From positions 1 through 64,000 of the forward strand of contig JBDSXW010000096.1 in the NCBI GenBank assembly GCA_039925965.1: DNA of 64,000 bases, written 5' to 3'. The position numbers were made by a program, and so were the translations under genes. The notes under the pieces are model-generated. The model had not been told where the DNA came from and made no database searches. It saw only the letters and a list, made by a program, of their open reading frames with translations. This stretch comes from JAZKFT01 sp039925965. Its GTDB lineage: Bacteria > Bacteroidota > Bacteroidia > Chitinophagales > Chitinophagaceae. Positions 7,816 through 15,130 of the stretch are shown one piece after another; position 1 is the stretch's first letter; each line of letters starts with the position of its first letter.

Positions 7816-9675
7816 CTAGCCTTCCTCCTCCACTTCCTGTTGCAGGCTATAAAGTTCCGCATACGCACCATTTGCCGCAAGCAAATTTTCATGAGTGCCA
7901 CTTTCTACGATCCGTCCATCGTCCATCACTATAATATTGTCAAAATGCATCATCGAAAAAATGCGGTGGGTAATGATAATCGCCGTTTTACCTTTTAGCT
8001 GCTTATCCAGGTTGTTCAGTACTGCCTTTTCGGTGCGGGCATCTACTGCACTCAGGCAGTCGTCGAAAATAGTGATAGCACTGGGTTTCAGTAAGGCACG
8101 GGCAATGGAAAGCCGCTGTTTCTGGCCACCACTTAGCGTTACGCCCCGCTCCCCCACCATAGTTTCGTAGCCATGTTCAAAATGATCTATCTCTGCAGCA
8201 ACGCTGGCCATATTTGCTGCCGCTACCGCATCAGCATGGCTGGCTTTTTCATTGCCGAACTTGATATTGTTTTCCACGGTTTCACTAAATAAAAACACAT
8301 CCTGCGGCACATAACTTATTTGCCTGCGAAGCGATTGAAGGTCTATTGCAGTAAGCGGTTTGCCATCCAGCAATATGGTGCCCGATAGTGCATCATACAT
8401 GCGAAGCAGCAATTGAGCAACCGTACTTTTACCGCTGCCAGTTTTCCCAATAACAGCGATTCTGTCACCAGCTTTAATATGGACTGAAAAATCCTGCAGG
8501 GCCTTTATACCCGTATGCGGATAAGTGAAGTTTACCTGGTTAAAATCAATCCGTCCGTGGAGGACAAGCTCTGCTGCACTGGGCGGAGAAACGATCGTTG
8601 GTTTGGTATTTAAAAACTCGTTGATCCTTTTTTGTGACGCCGATGCCCGTTGGATCATGCTTGCTACCCAGCCGATAGCGCTTACCGGGAACGTAAGCAT
8701 ATTGATGTACATTATAAATGCCACGATAACGCCTACATCCAAACCCGGATGGGGCTTCGCAAGGCCGGCAGCCGCTGCCACATTATTATCATGCAAAAAA
8801 AGCCCACCCATCAAAATGGTGACCAGGGTGCTGATCCCAATCATTAAGAACATTGATGGAAAATAGATCGCTTCCACTTTCGCCAGGCCAATGGCGCTTT
8901 CGCGATAAGCTTCACTATTGCGGTTAAAGTAGTTGAGCATGGCCTTTTCCTGAACATAACTTTTAATTACCCGTATGCCACTATAAGACTGTTGTGCATT
9001 GGTTGTAAGGTCGCTCAGGAGTTCCTGTATCTTTTCGCTCTTCCGGTGAATGATGGTGTTTACGTAATAGATGGTGATGGCCAGGATGGGTAGGGGTGTG
9101 AGCACATATAAAGTGAGTCTTGGCTGGCTGGCTGCCATATTCCCTACCGTAAAAATGATGGTCGTCAGCAGGTTGATCAGGTACATAATCGCCGGCCCGG
9201 TATACATCCTTACTTTACTCACGTCCTCCGCTATCCGGTTCATCAGGTCGCCTGTACTATGGGTTTTATAGAACTGGGTATCCAGCTGTTGATAATGACT
9301 GTATACCTCATTTTTTTGGTCAAATTCAATGTACCGGCTCATTACAATAATCGTTTGCCGCATAAAGAACATAAACAGCCCACGCAACAAAGCCATCGCC
9401 ATAATAGCTAACCCGCACAGCACCACGATACCGCCCGCGCCATAGCTCAGGCGGTTGGTCCAGTCGATAAAGAAATTAATCAGCGGATCCGTTTGCCTCG
9501 GAACGGGAGCTGTAGGATGGTGCTCAATAATGCGCTGCACCTTATCTACCACAAAGCTGGTAAGCTGGGGCGGCAGTACGCCAAAATAGTTAGAAGCGAT
9601 AATGAAGAGAATACCTGCGAAAAGCCTGAGCCTGTACTTCCATAGATATTTGCGAATCGCCTTTAGATGGTTCAT
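7816..9675 (-). CDS. ABC exporter with fused permease and ATPase (MsbA-like)
   Basis: The 619-residue half-transporter has six membrane helices in the first ~330 residues. The ATPase domain follows, with Walker A G-K-T-G-S-G-K-S-T near residue 408, a Q-loop, the signature L-S-G-G-Q-K-Q-R near 511, Walker B I-F-D-D-C-L-S near 533, and an H-loop in I-I-T-H-R. The Walker B glutamate, normally D-E, is replaced by D-D. This is a known variant in one half of heterodimeric exporters, so it may pair with another half-transporter encoded elsewhere. The substrate cannot be deduced. A TACCTTTG promoter box lies five bases before the ATG, suggesting a leaderless or nearly leaderless transcript. Confidence 0.9.
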   Translation of the reverse strand: MNHLKAIRKYLWKYRLRLFAGILFIIASNYFGVLPPQLTSFVVDKVQRIIEHHPTAPVPRQTDPLINFFIDWTNRLSYGAGGIVVLCGLAIMAMALLRGLFMFFMRQTIIVMSRYIEFDQKNEVYSHYQQLDTQFYKTHSTGDLMNRIAEDVSKVRMYTGPAIMYLINLLTTIIFTVGNMAASQPRLTLYVLTPLPILAITIYYVNTIIHRKSEKIQELLSDLTTNAQQSYSGIRVIKSYVQEKAMLNYFNRNSEAYRESAIGLAKVEAIYFPSMFLMIGISTLVTILMGGLFLHDNNVAAAAGLAKPHPGLDVGVIVAFIMYINMLTFPVSAIGWVASMIQRASASQKRINEFLNTKPTIVSPPSAAELVLHGRIDFNQVNFTYPHTGIKALQDFSVHIKAGDRIAVIGKTGSGKSTVAQLLLRMYDALSGTILLDGKPLTAIDLQSLRRQISYVPQDVFLFSETVENNIKFGNEKASHADAVAAANMASVAAEIDHFEHGYETMVGERGVTLSGGQKQRLSIARALLKPSAITIFDDCLSAVDARTEKAVLNNLDKQLKGKTAIIITHRIFSMMHFDNIIVMDDGRIVESGTHENLLAANGAYAELYSLQQEVEEEG

Positions 9676-9680
9676 TGGGG

Positions 9681-9688
9681 CAAAGGTA
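9681..9688 (-). promoter_or_regulatory. Bacteroidota -7 box of the ABC exporter gene
   Basis: TACCTTTG on the minus strand fits the TAnnTTTG consensus. It ends five bases before the ATG at 9675, so transcription would start at or near the start codon. The -33 region falls inside the TTTAGGG array. Confidence 0.6.
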
Positions 9689-9692
9689 GAAG

Positions 9693-9741
9693 TTTAGGGT
9701 TTAGGGTTTAGGGTTTAGGGTTTAGGGTTTAGGGTTTAGGG
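9693..9741. repeat. Seven perfect TTTAGGG repeats
   Basis: Positions 9693-9741 consist of seven uninterrupted copies of TTTAGGG, the motif of plant telomeres. Here they lie in the promoter region of the ABC exporter gene, just upstream of its -7 box. Two further copies of the heptad are found at 14965-14978. Confidence 0.98.
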
Positions 9742-9751
9742 CGTGGGCGTT

Positions 9752-9791
9752 GGTTCGAAAGTTCACGAGTTAACTAGTTCACGGGTTCGTT
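9752..9791. repeat. Octad repeat (GGTTCACG type)
   Basis: Five phased 8-bp units (GGTTCGAA, AGTTCACG, AGTTAACT, AGTTCACG, GGTTCGTT) follow the TTTAGGG array after a ten-base gap. Confidence 0.85.
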
Positions 9792-9885
9792 TAAGCAATT
9801 TCCCCGACAAAAGTCAGGCCGCGTGAGCAAGCAAACAGGTTGTCTACAACACGTAAATGCAGGAACCAAAAAAAAATGCCCCCGG

Positions 9886-9957
9886 GAACCCACGGACTCG
9901 TGAACTTGTGAACCCGTGAACCCGTCAACTTGTGAACCCGCTACTTCGTGAACCCGA
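9886..9957. repeat. Octad repeat (GAACCCGT type) upstream of the TPR gene
   Basis: Nine phased 8-bp units without indels, mainly GAACCCGT and GAACTTGT, lie 70 bp upstream of the TPR gene. The orientation is opposite to the block at 9752-9791. Between the two blocks (9792-9885) no gene is seen. Confidence 0.9.
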
Positions 9958-10027
9958 AAACTTTTTCTCCCCCTTAACAGCCTGTATTGGCCTTGATTCG
10001 TTTTCTTTACCAAACAGACAAATTAAT

Positions 10028-10786
10028 ATGATCAAACAGTTTTTTTTAGCAACAGCAGTACTGGCAACGGGTTTTACCAGTTTCTCCCAGGATGTGGAAA
10101 CTCTAATGAAAGAGGGACTGAAATATGAACAGCAATTGAAGGACACGATGGCCGTTGGTAAATATGCGAAGGCCTTTTTACTACAACCTTCCAATATCAA
10201 AGCGGCACTGAAATGTGCTGAAATGAGTTGCTCTATCGGCACGCGCCAAACCAGCGAAGCTGAAAAAATAAAGTTTTATGCGGATGCTAAAAACTTTTCT
10301 GATGCAGCGTTAATGCTGGATAGTAATAATGCCGATGCGAATTATATGGCTGCCGTGGTAAATGGCAAACTTACCGAGGTTGAAAGCAGTAACGAAAAGA
10401 CAGTGGCGGAGGTCAAGAATATCAAAATATACGCCGACAAAGCCCTTACCATCAATCCCAACCAAGGCAAGGCCTGGTTTGTAATTGGCAAATGGCATTA
10501 CGAAGTGCTCAATCTCAATTTGATTAAAAGGGCTGCCGTGAAATTGTTTTATGGTGGATTGCCCAAGGCCACCATTGAAACGGCCATCTCTTGTTTTGAA
10601 AAATGCAAAACCCTGGAACCTTACTTCGCCATGAACTACCTGGCCCTGGGCAAAGCATATTATCAAAATAAGCAGTACGAAAAAGCCCTGGCAGCACTGG
10701 AGCAATGCACCAAATGCCCCACCCTGCTGCCAGAAGATCGCAGTACTAAAGACGAAGCCAGGGAACTGGTGGTGAAATGGCAATAG
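10028..10786 (+). CDS. Secreted tetratricopeptide-repeat protein
   Basis: From the ATG at 10028 the 252-residue product opens with a signal peptide (M-I-K-Q-F-F-L-A-T-A-V-L...F-S-Q). It then consists of helical pairs. The last ones (about 200-235) have a clear TPR pattern, N-Y-L-A-L-G-K-A-Y-Y-Q-N-K-Q-Y-E-K-A-L. TPR proteins are protein-protein interaction scaffolds, and no partner or enzymatic role is visible here. The open frame extends to 9932, but that stretch lies in octad repeats and would bury the signal peptide. Gene boundaries on both sides are filled with short repeats. Confidence 0.8.
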   Translation: MIKQFFLATAVLATGFTSFSQDVETLMKEGLKYEQQLKDTMAVGKYAKAFLLQPSNIKAALKCAEMSCSIGTRQTSEAEKIKFYADAKNFSDAALMLDSNNADANYMAAVVNGKLTEVESSNEKTVAEVKNIKIYADKALTINPNQGKAWFVIGKWHYEVLNLNLIKRAAVKLFYGGLPKATIETAISCFEKCKTLEPYFAMNYLALGKAYYQNKQYEKALAALEQCTKCPTLLPEDRSTKDEARELVVKWQ

Positions 10787-10929
10787 TAGCGGGTAGCTGG
10801 TATGGAATTGCGAATGGGAGATTAGTGAATAAGCCAATGGGTCCTTGGGCATTCAGCTAAATGCTGAGTGACCAATGACCCATTTAAGTTTGGCTATTCG
10901 TTGACAATTATCGAATTTTCGATTATCCC

Positions 10930-11655
10930 TTACACTTTCACCACCTTGCCGCTGCCGGAGCTGCTGCTTTTGATATTGGAAGCAGTACCGGAATAAAACA
11001 CTTTACCACTACCGCTGATATGCGCGGCTACGCTTTTATTGGCTATTACTTTTACATCGCCGCTGCCGGAAATATTGGCTTCCACCTCGTCGAAAGCAAC
11101 CGAAGCAGCGTCTATTTTACCACTTCCGCTAACATGCGCTTCCAGGTTCCTGCTCCTCCCATTTTTTAAAATGATATCTCCACTTCCGCTAACGCGAGCG
11201 TCTACATCTCCAAAGTGACTGAAAACCATGCTGATATTTCCCGATCCTGATATGGCAATTTTGGTGGTGCCTTCACTTGTAAAAGCACCGTCACCGGTGA
11301 TATCGCCGCTCCCACTCGTGGCTACAGATTCGACCTTAGTCATTTGAACTTTTACAGTGATCTTGTTTTTTGTTCTTAAACCCATCTTGTTTTTAGTCTT
11401 GATTACAAGCTTATTGCCTTCAACAACGGTCTCGATATATGGCAACAAGTTGTCATCCGCCTCAACTACCACACTCCCGGTACTCCCGTAGGAAATAATT
11501 ACGTCCATAGAACCATTGGAAGAGAGGCCGTCAAAATTTCCAACTTGTCGGGTTTCACTTTTCAGGTCGCCGCTACCTTTAACCTGCTCCCAGCCATTAC
11601 GGGCAAAAGTGGTAATTGTCGAAAAGGCCAACAAGGCAGCAAGTATTTTTTTCAT
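10930..11655 (-). CDS. Secreted head GIN-domain protein (DUF2807)
   Basis: The 241-residue protein has a signal peptide and a GIN/DUF2807 domain. This is a right-handed beta-helix-like repeat in which S-G-S-G-D/K-I recurs about every 20-25 residues between residues 110 and 235. The family is typical of Bacteroidota and is thought to be periplasmic or surface-exposed; its function is unknown. An opening segment F-D-G-L-S-S-N-G-S-M-D-V is characteristic. A TAAATTTTG box similar to the -7 consensus lies about 30 bp upstream of the start. It appears monocistronic. Confidence 0.9.
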   Translation of the reverse strand: MKKILAALLAFSTITTFARNGWEQVKGSGDLKSETRQVGNFDGLSSNGSMDVIISYGSTGSVVVEADDNLLPYIETVVEGNKLVIKTKNKMGLRTKNKITVKVQMTKVESVATSGSGDITGDGAFTSEGTTKIAISGSGNISMVFSHFGDVDARVSGSGDIILKNGRSRNLEAHVSGSGKIDAASVAFDEVEANISGSGDVKVIANKSVAAHISGSGKVFYSGTASNIKSSSSGSGKVVKV

Positions 11656-11905
11656 AAAATGATTTTTTAAGTTTTTACAAAATTTACTACCCTTGTACGA
11701 AGTGTTTCGGAGTAAGGTTACAAAATTGATATTTTTTTTATTACGCTATAATATACTTGCTGGCTGCCTGCAAGGAAAAGGCCAGGTATACAACAGAAAA
11801 AGCCGTCCGGGGCCGACCGGGTCAGTCAATGTGCGTCGCAATTATTTTGTCGGTGCCCACAGCAGCTGCATCACTTTCGTTCGGAAAAAATGAAAACAGT
11901 TGACG

Positions 11906-13447
11906 CTATTTAAGTGCTAGCACCACCACACTCAGAGGAGGCAATTCCACGACCAGGTCGTTATTTTCCTTTTTTGCATTTTTAAATGTAACGGGTTTGA
12001 TAAAATCGGGGTTTTCAAAACTGTTGATGTCTGTAAATTTCGGAGAAGTAATCATCTGTCCTTCGGCCGTTTTCCAGTTGATGCCCCCAATGCTTGTGCG
12101 AATAGTTATCTTTCTAGAGGCGTCCAGGTTTACAAAACTGATATGTACTGTTCCGGCACTATCCTGCGAAGCTGAAACATTGATTGCTGGTATTTTCACA
12201 TCCCCTGAAATATAATCTGGACTGTTGATTTGTATGGGTAGCAGTTTAGCATCCTGGTGTACTTTATACAGGTCGAAAACATGATAGGTGGGGGTAAGCA
12301 GCATCTGATTCCCTTTTGTAAGTATCAGGGCCTGCAATACATTAATGGTCTGCGCCAGGTTTGCCATCTTTACCCGGTCGGCATGATTATTAAAGATATT
12401 GAGTGTTGAACCGGCAATCAGCGCATCCCGAAGGCTGTTTTGCTGGTATAGAAAACCAGGATTAGTTCCTGGCTCAACGTCCGTCCATACTCCCCATTCA
12501 TCCACTACCAGCGCTACCTTTTTATTGGGGTCGTAGCGATCCATAATCGTGCTGTGCTTGCTCACAAGTTCATCCATAAACAGGCAATTCTTCATTGTAG
12601 CAGCGTATTCTTTTTCATCAAAAGCAGTGGCGGAACCTTTTTTGCTCCAGTTATTAGTTGGCAAAGTATAATAATGCAAAGTGAGGCCCCACATACGGTT
12701 GGCCGCATTTTTCATCAGTACATCCGTCCAGTTATAATCCGTGCTATTGGCGCCACTTGCGATACGGAATAATGGTGCATTGGTGTAATTCCTGGCATAG
12801 GTTGCGTAGCGCTTGAATTCGCCTGCATAATAATCCGCCGTCATGTTTCCGCCGCAACCCCAGCTCTCGTTACCTACGCCCCAAAACTTCACGCGCCATG
12901 GTTCTGCACGGCCGTTTTGTTTACGCTGCTCTGTGATGGTACTTTGGGCATCTGAGTTCAGATACTCTACCCATTTCGCCATTTCTTCTACAGTCCCGCT
13001 GCCTACGTTGCCGGCGATATAGGGTTCACAATTAATCAAGCCGCAAAGCTCCAGGAATTCGTGGGTACCAAAACTATTGTCTTCCGATACGCCACCCCAG
13101 TTGGTATTTACCATGTGCGGCCGTTGGCTGCGCGGGCCAATACCATCCCGCCAGTGGTATTCATCTGCAAAGCAGCCACCCGGCCAGCGCAGGTTGGGAA
13201 CTTTAATTTTCTTCAGTGCTTCTACTATATCCAACCGTATCCGGTCCTTGCGTGGAATCGTGGAGGTGTCACTCACCCAAAAACCGTCGTAAATACAACG
13301 GCCCAGGTGTTCGGAAAAATGACCATAAATATGGCGGCTGATAGTTGTTTTGGGATTGTAGCCGTTTACAAAAAGTTGGGCGGTGGACTGGCTAAATACC
13401 GGCGACGCTAACCATAACATACTACTGAAAGCAAGCAGTTTTTTCAT
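11906..13447 (-). CDS. Alpha-L-arabinofuranosidase, GH51 family
   Basis: The 513-residue protein has a signal peptide (cleavage after S-P-V-F-S-Q). The GH51 catalytic barrel follows, with R-W-P-G-G-C-F-A-D-E-Y-H-W near residue 70-82, the acid/base region G-V-G-N-E-S-W-G near 170, and the nucleophile region V-V-D-E-W-G-V-W near 315. A C-terminal beta-sandwich completes it. The family releases terminal arabinofuranose from arabinoxylan and arabinan. The signal peptide implies a periplasmic or surface enzyme. This fits the xylose catabolic genes 18 kb away, though they are not in one operon. A palindrome at 13492-13510 may be its operator. Confidence 0.93.
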   Translation of the reverse strand: MKKLLAFSSMLWLASPVFSQSTAQLFVNGYNPKTTISRHIYGHFSEHLGRCIYDGFWVSDTSTIPRKDRIRLDIVEALKKIKVPNLRWPGGCFADEYHWRDGIGPRSQRPHMVNTNWGGVSEDNSFGTHEFLELCGLINCEPYIAGNVGSGTVEEMAKWVEYLNSDAQSTITEQRKQNGRAEPWRVKFWGVGNESWGCGGNMTADYYAGEFKRYATYARNYTNAPLFRIASGANSTDYNWTDVLMKNAANRMWGLTLHYYTLPTNNWSKKGSATAFDEKEYAATMKNCLFMDELVSKHSTIMDRYDPNKKVALVVDEWGVWTDVEPGTNPGFLYQQNSLRDALIAGSTLNIFNNHADRVKMANLAQTINVLQALILTKGNQMLLTPTYHVFDLYKVHQDAKLLPIQINSPDYISGDVKIPAINVSASQDSAGTVHISFVNLDASRKITIRTSIGGINWKTAEGQMITSPKFTDINSFENPDFIKPVTFKNAKKENNDLVVELPPLSVVVLALK

Positions 13448-13491
13448 GTCTTGACAAGATTTAAATCGTTTTAAGAATAATTCTTTTTTAC

Positions 13492-13510
13492 AAGTGTAAT
13501 AATAACACTT
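13492..13510. promoter_or_regulatory. Palindrome upstream of the arabinofuranosidase gene
   Basis: A 19-bp near-palindrome with AAGTGT and ACACTT arms lies 45 bp upstream of the start codon at 13447. It could be the operator of a pentose-responsive regulator. This is inference; no second copy was seen at the xyl genes. Confidence 0.35.
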
Positions 13511-13548
13511 ATAATCAAATGATAAAAGCGCTGGGTGTGATAATTACG

Positions 13549-13582
13549 AAAAAAGGCCCGGAAAAATTTCGGGCCTTTTTTG
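13549..13582 (-). terminator. Terminator after the aspartate aminotransferase gene
   Basis: AAAAAGGCCCG pairs perfectly with CGGGCCTTTTT around a nine-base loop. It lies 18 bp downstream of the aminotransferase stop codon and has a T-run on both strands. Confidence 0.9.
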
Positions 13583-13600
13583 TTCTGCACGCAGTAGGTA

Positions 13601-14794
13601 TTATTTAAGCGCCGCCAGTGCAGCCTTCATTTTGGCCATGCCTTTTTCGATATTTTCCATGCTATTGGCAAATGAGATACGAATACAGTTAGGGTCGCCA
13701 AAGGCACGTCCGGTAACAGTACTCAGGTGCGCTTTGTTAAGCAAGTACATGCACAAATCATCGGCATCTTTGATAGTTTCTGCCCCATCACTTTTGCTAA
13801 AGTAGGCGCTGATTACCGGGAATACGTAGAATGCCCCATCTGGTTCGGCACATTCAATATTGGGTATTTCTTTTAGCAGCTCCAGTATACGTTTGCGGCG
13901 CAACACGAATTGCGCCACCATATCCTGTGTAGGCTTTTGGTCGCCGGTTAAGGCTACAATAGCAGCACGCTGGGTTACAGCGGTAGCACCACTCGTCATT
14001 TGGCCCTGTATTTTTTCGCAGCCCTTTACGAGCTCAGCATTTCCTACGAGGTAACCAAGGCGGTAACCCGTCATTGCGTATCCCTTGCTGAGACCGTTGA
14101 TGATTGCTATGCGATCTTTCAGGTCGTCAAACTGGGCAATACTCTGATGGCCATCGGCGGTGTAATTGATGTACTCGTAAATCTCATCGCTCATGATCAC
14201 GATGTTCGGATGCTTGCGAAACACTTCGGCCAATCCAGTCAGTTCTGCTTTGCTATACACCGAACCTGTTGGATTACAGGGCGACGAGAACATGAACAGT
14301 TTGGTACGTGGGGTAATAGCCGTTTCCAGCTCGGCCGGGGTTATCTTGTATTTGTTTTCAATTTTGGTCGTCACAATTACCGGCACACCCTGAACCAGCT
14401 TTACGATTTCGCTGTAGGTTACCCAAAATGGTGTAGGGATGATTACTTCGTCGCCCTTGTCTACAACCGCCATAATCAGATTGGCGATACTTTGTTTGGC
14501 ACCCGTAGAAACCACCACGTTTTCCGGTTTATAGTCGAGGTTATTATCGCGTTTAAGCTTGGTGCAAACGGCCGCCCTTAAATCGGGATAGCCTGCAACG
14601 GGGGTATAATGACTATAGTTTTCCTGCACGGCTTTGATAGCGGCTTCCTTTACATGTTCCGGGGTATCAAAGTCTGGTTCACCAAGGCTCATGTCGGTAA
14701 GATCGTGGCCCTGGGCACGGAGTTCACGGCCTAATTTGGCCATGCGGAGCGTTTCGGGTTCGTTGAAACGGTCGAGAAGAGATGATAATTGCAT
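13601..14794 (-). CDS. Aspartate aminotransferase-type PLP enzyme
   Basis: From the methionine at 14794 the protein is 397 residues, the usual length of class I/II aminotransferases of the AspB group. Visible features are S-L-G-E-P-D-F-D-T-P near residue 37, Y-x-P-V-A-G-Y-P-D-L-R, S-S-P-C-N-P-T-G-S-V-Y with the conserved Asn, S-D-E-I-Y-E, and the PLP-lysine segment N-G-L-S-K-G-Y-A-M-T-G-Y-R-L-G-Y. It likely interconverts aspartate and oxaloacetate with glutamate and 2-oxoglutarate in the cytoplasm. The 24 codons upstream in frame contain the promoter box and are not part of the protein. A strong terminator follows. Confidence 0.92.
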   Translation of the reverse strand: MQLSSLLDRFNEPETLRMAKLGRELRAQGHDLTDMSLGEPDFDTPEHVKEAAIKAVQENYSHYTPVAGYPDLRAAVCTKLKRDNNLDYKPENVVVSTGAKQSIANLIMAVVDKGDEVIIPTPFWVTYSEIVKLVQGVPVIVTTKIENKYKITPAELETAITPRTKLFMFSSPCNPTGSVYSKAELTGLAEVFRKHPNIVIMSDEIYEYINYTADGHQSIAQFDDLKDRIAIINGLSKGYAMTGYRLGYLVGNAELVKGCEKIQGQMTSGATAVTQRAAIVALTGDQKPTQDMVAQFVLRRKRILELLKEIPNIECAEPDGAFYVFPVISAYFSKSDGAETIKDADDLCMYLLNKAHLSTVTGRAFGDPNCIRISFANSMENIEKGMAKMKAALAALK

Positions 14795-14812
14795 TGCTGA
14801 TTTTTGTGGCTG

Positions 14813-14820
14813 CAAAAGTA
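14813..14820 (-). promoter_or_regulatory. Bacteroidota -7 box of the aminotransferase gene
   Basis: TACTTTTG on the minus strand, 18 bp before the ATG at 14794, fits TAnnTTTG. The implied leader is about 10 nucleotides long. Confidence 0.6.
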
Positions 14821-14963
14821 AGGGTATGCCGCTATAGTTTACCCGCAACCTATTTTCAGTTTCCAATAAATTGTCAACATCATTGATAAAACAGCAGCGT
14901 TTCGCTTCTTCCCTTGCACAAATCGGCAGTAATTACCGCAAATAATGGAATGTTACGAACAAG

Positions 14964-15040
14964 GTTTAGGGTTTAGGGTTCACGAGTTCACTGGTGCACG
15001 TGTTTACGTGTTTGAGAGTTTAGGAGTTTGAGGGTTTGAG
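14964..15040. repeat. Heptad-to-octad repeat transition
   Basis: Two GTTTAGG heptads (14964-14977) run directly into eight phased octads of GGTTCACG, GTTTACGT and GTTTGAG types that end at 15040. A 7-bp and an 8-bp array thus share a junction. Short AATCATTT repeats continue to the stop codon of the receptor gene at 15131. Confidence 0.85.
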
Positions 15041-15130
15041 CTGCTACCCAAATACCAATCATCTCACCACCAAATACGCGTTCCCTCCAATCAACCACGT
15101 AATCATTTAATCATTTAATCATAATAAGGA

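Noticed and set aside
9693..9741. Telomere-like repeats as a sign of a linear replicon end or plant contamination
   Set aside because: The array is internal, flanked by bacterial genes on both sides, and adjoins other bacterial short repeats of similar period.
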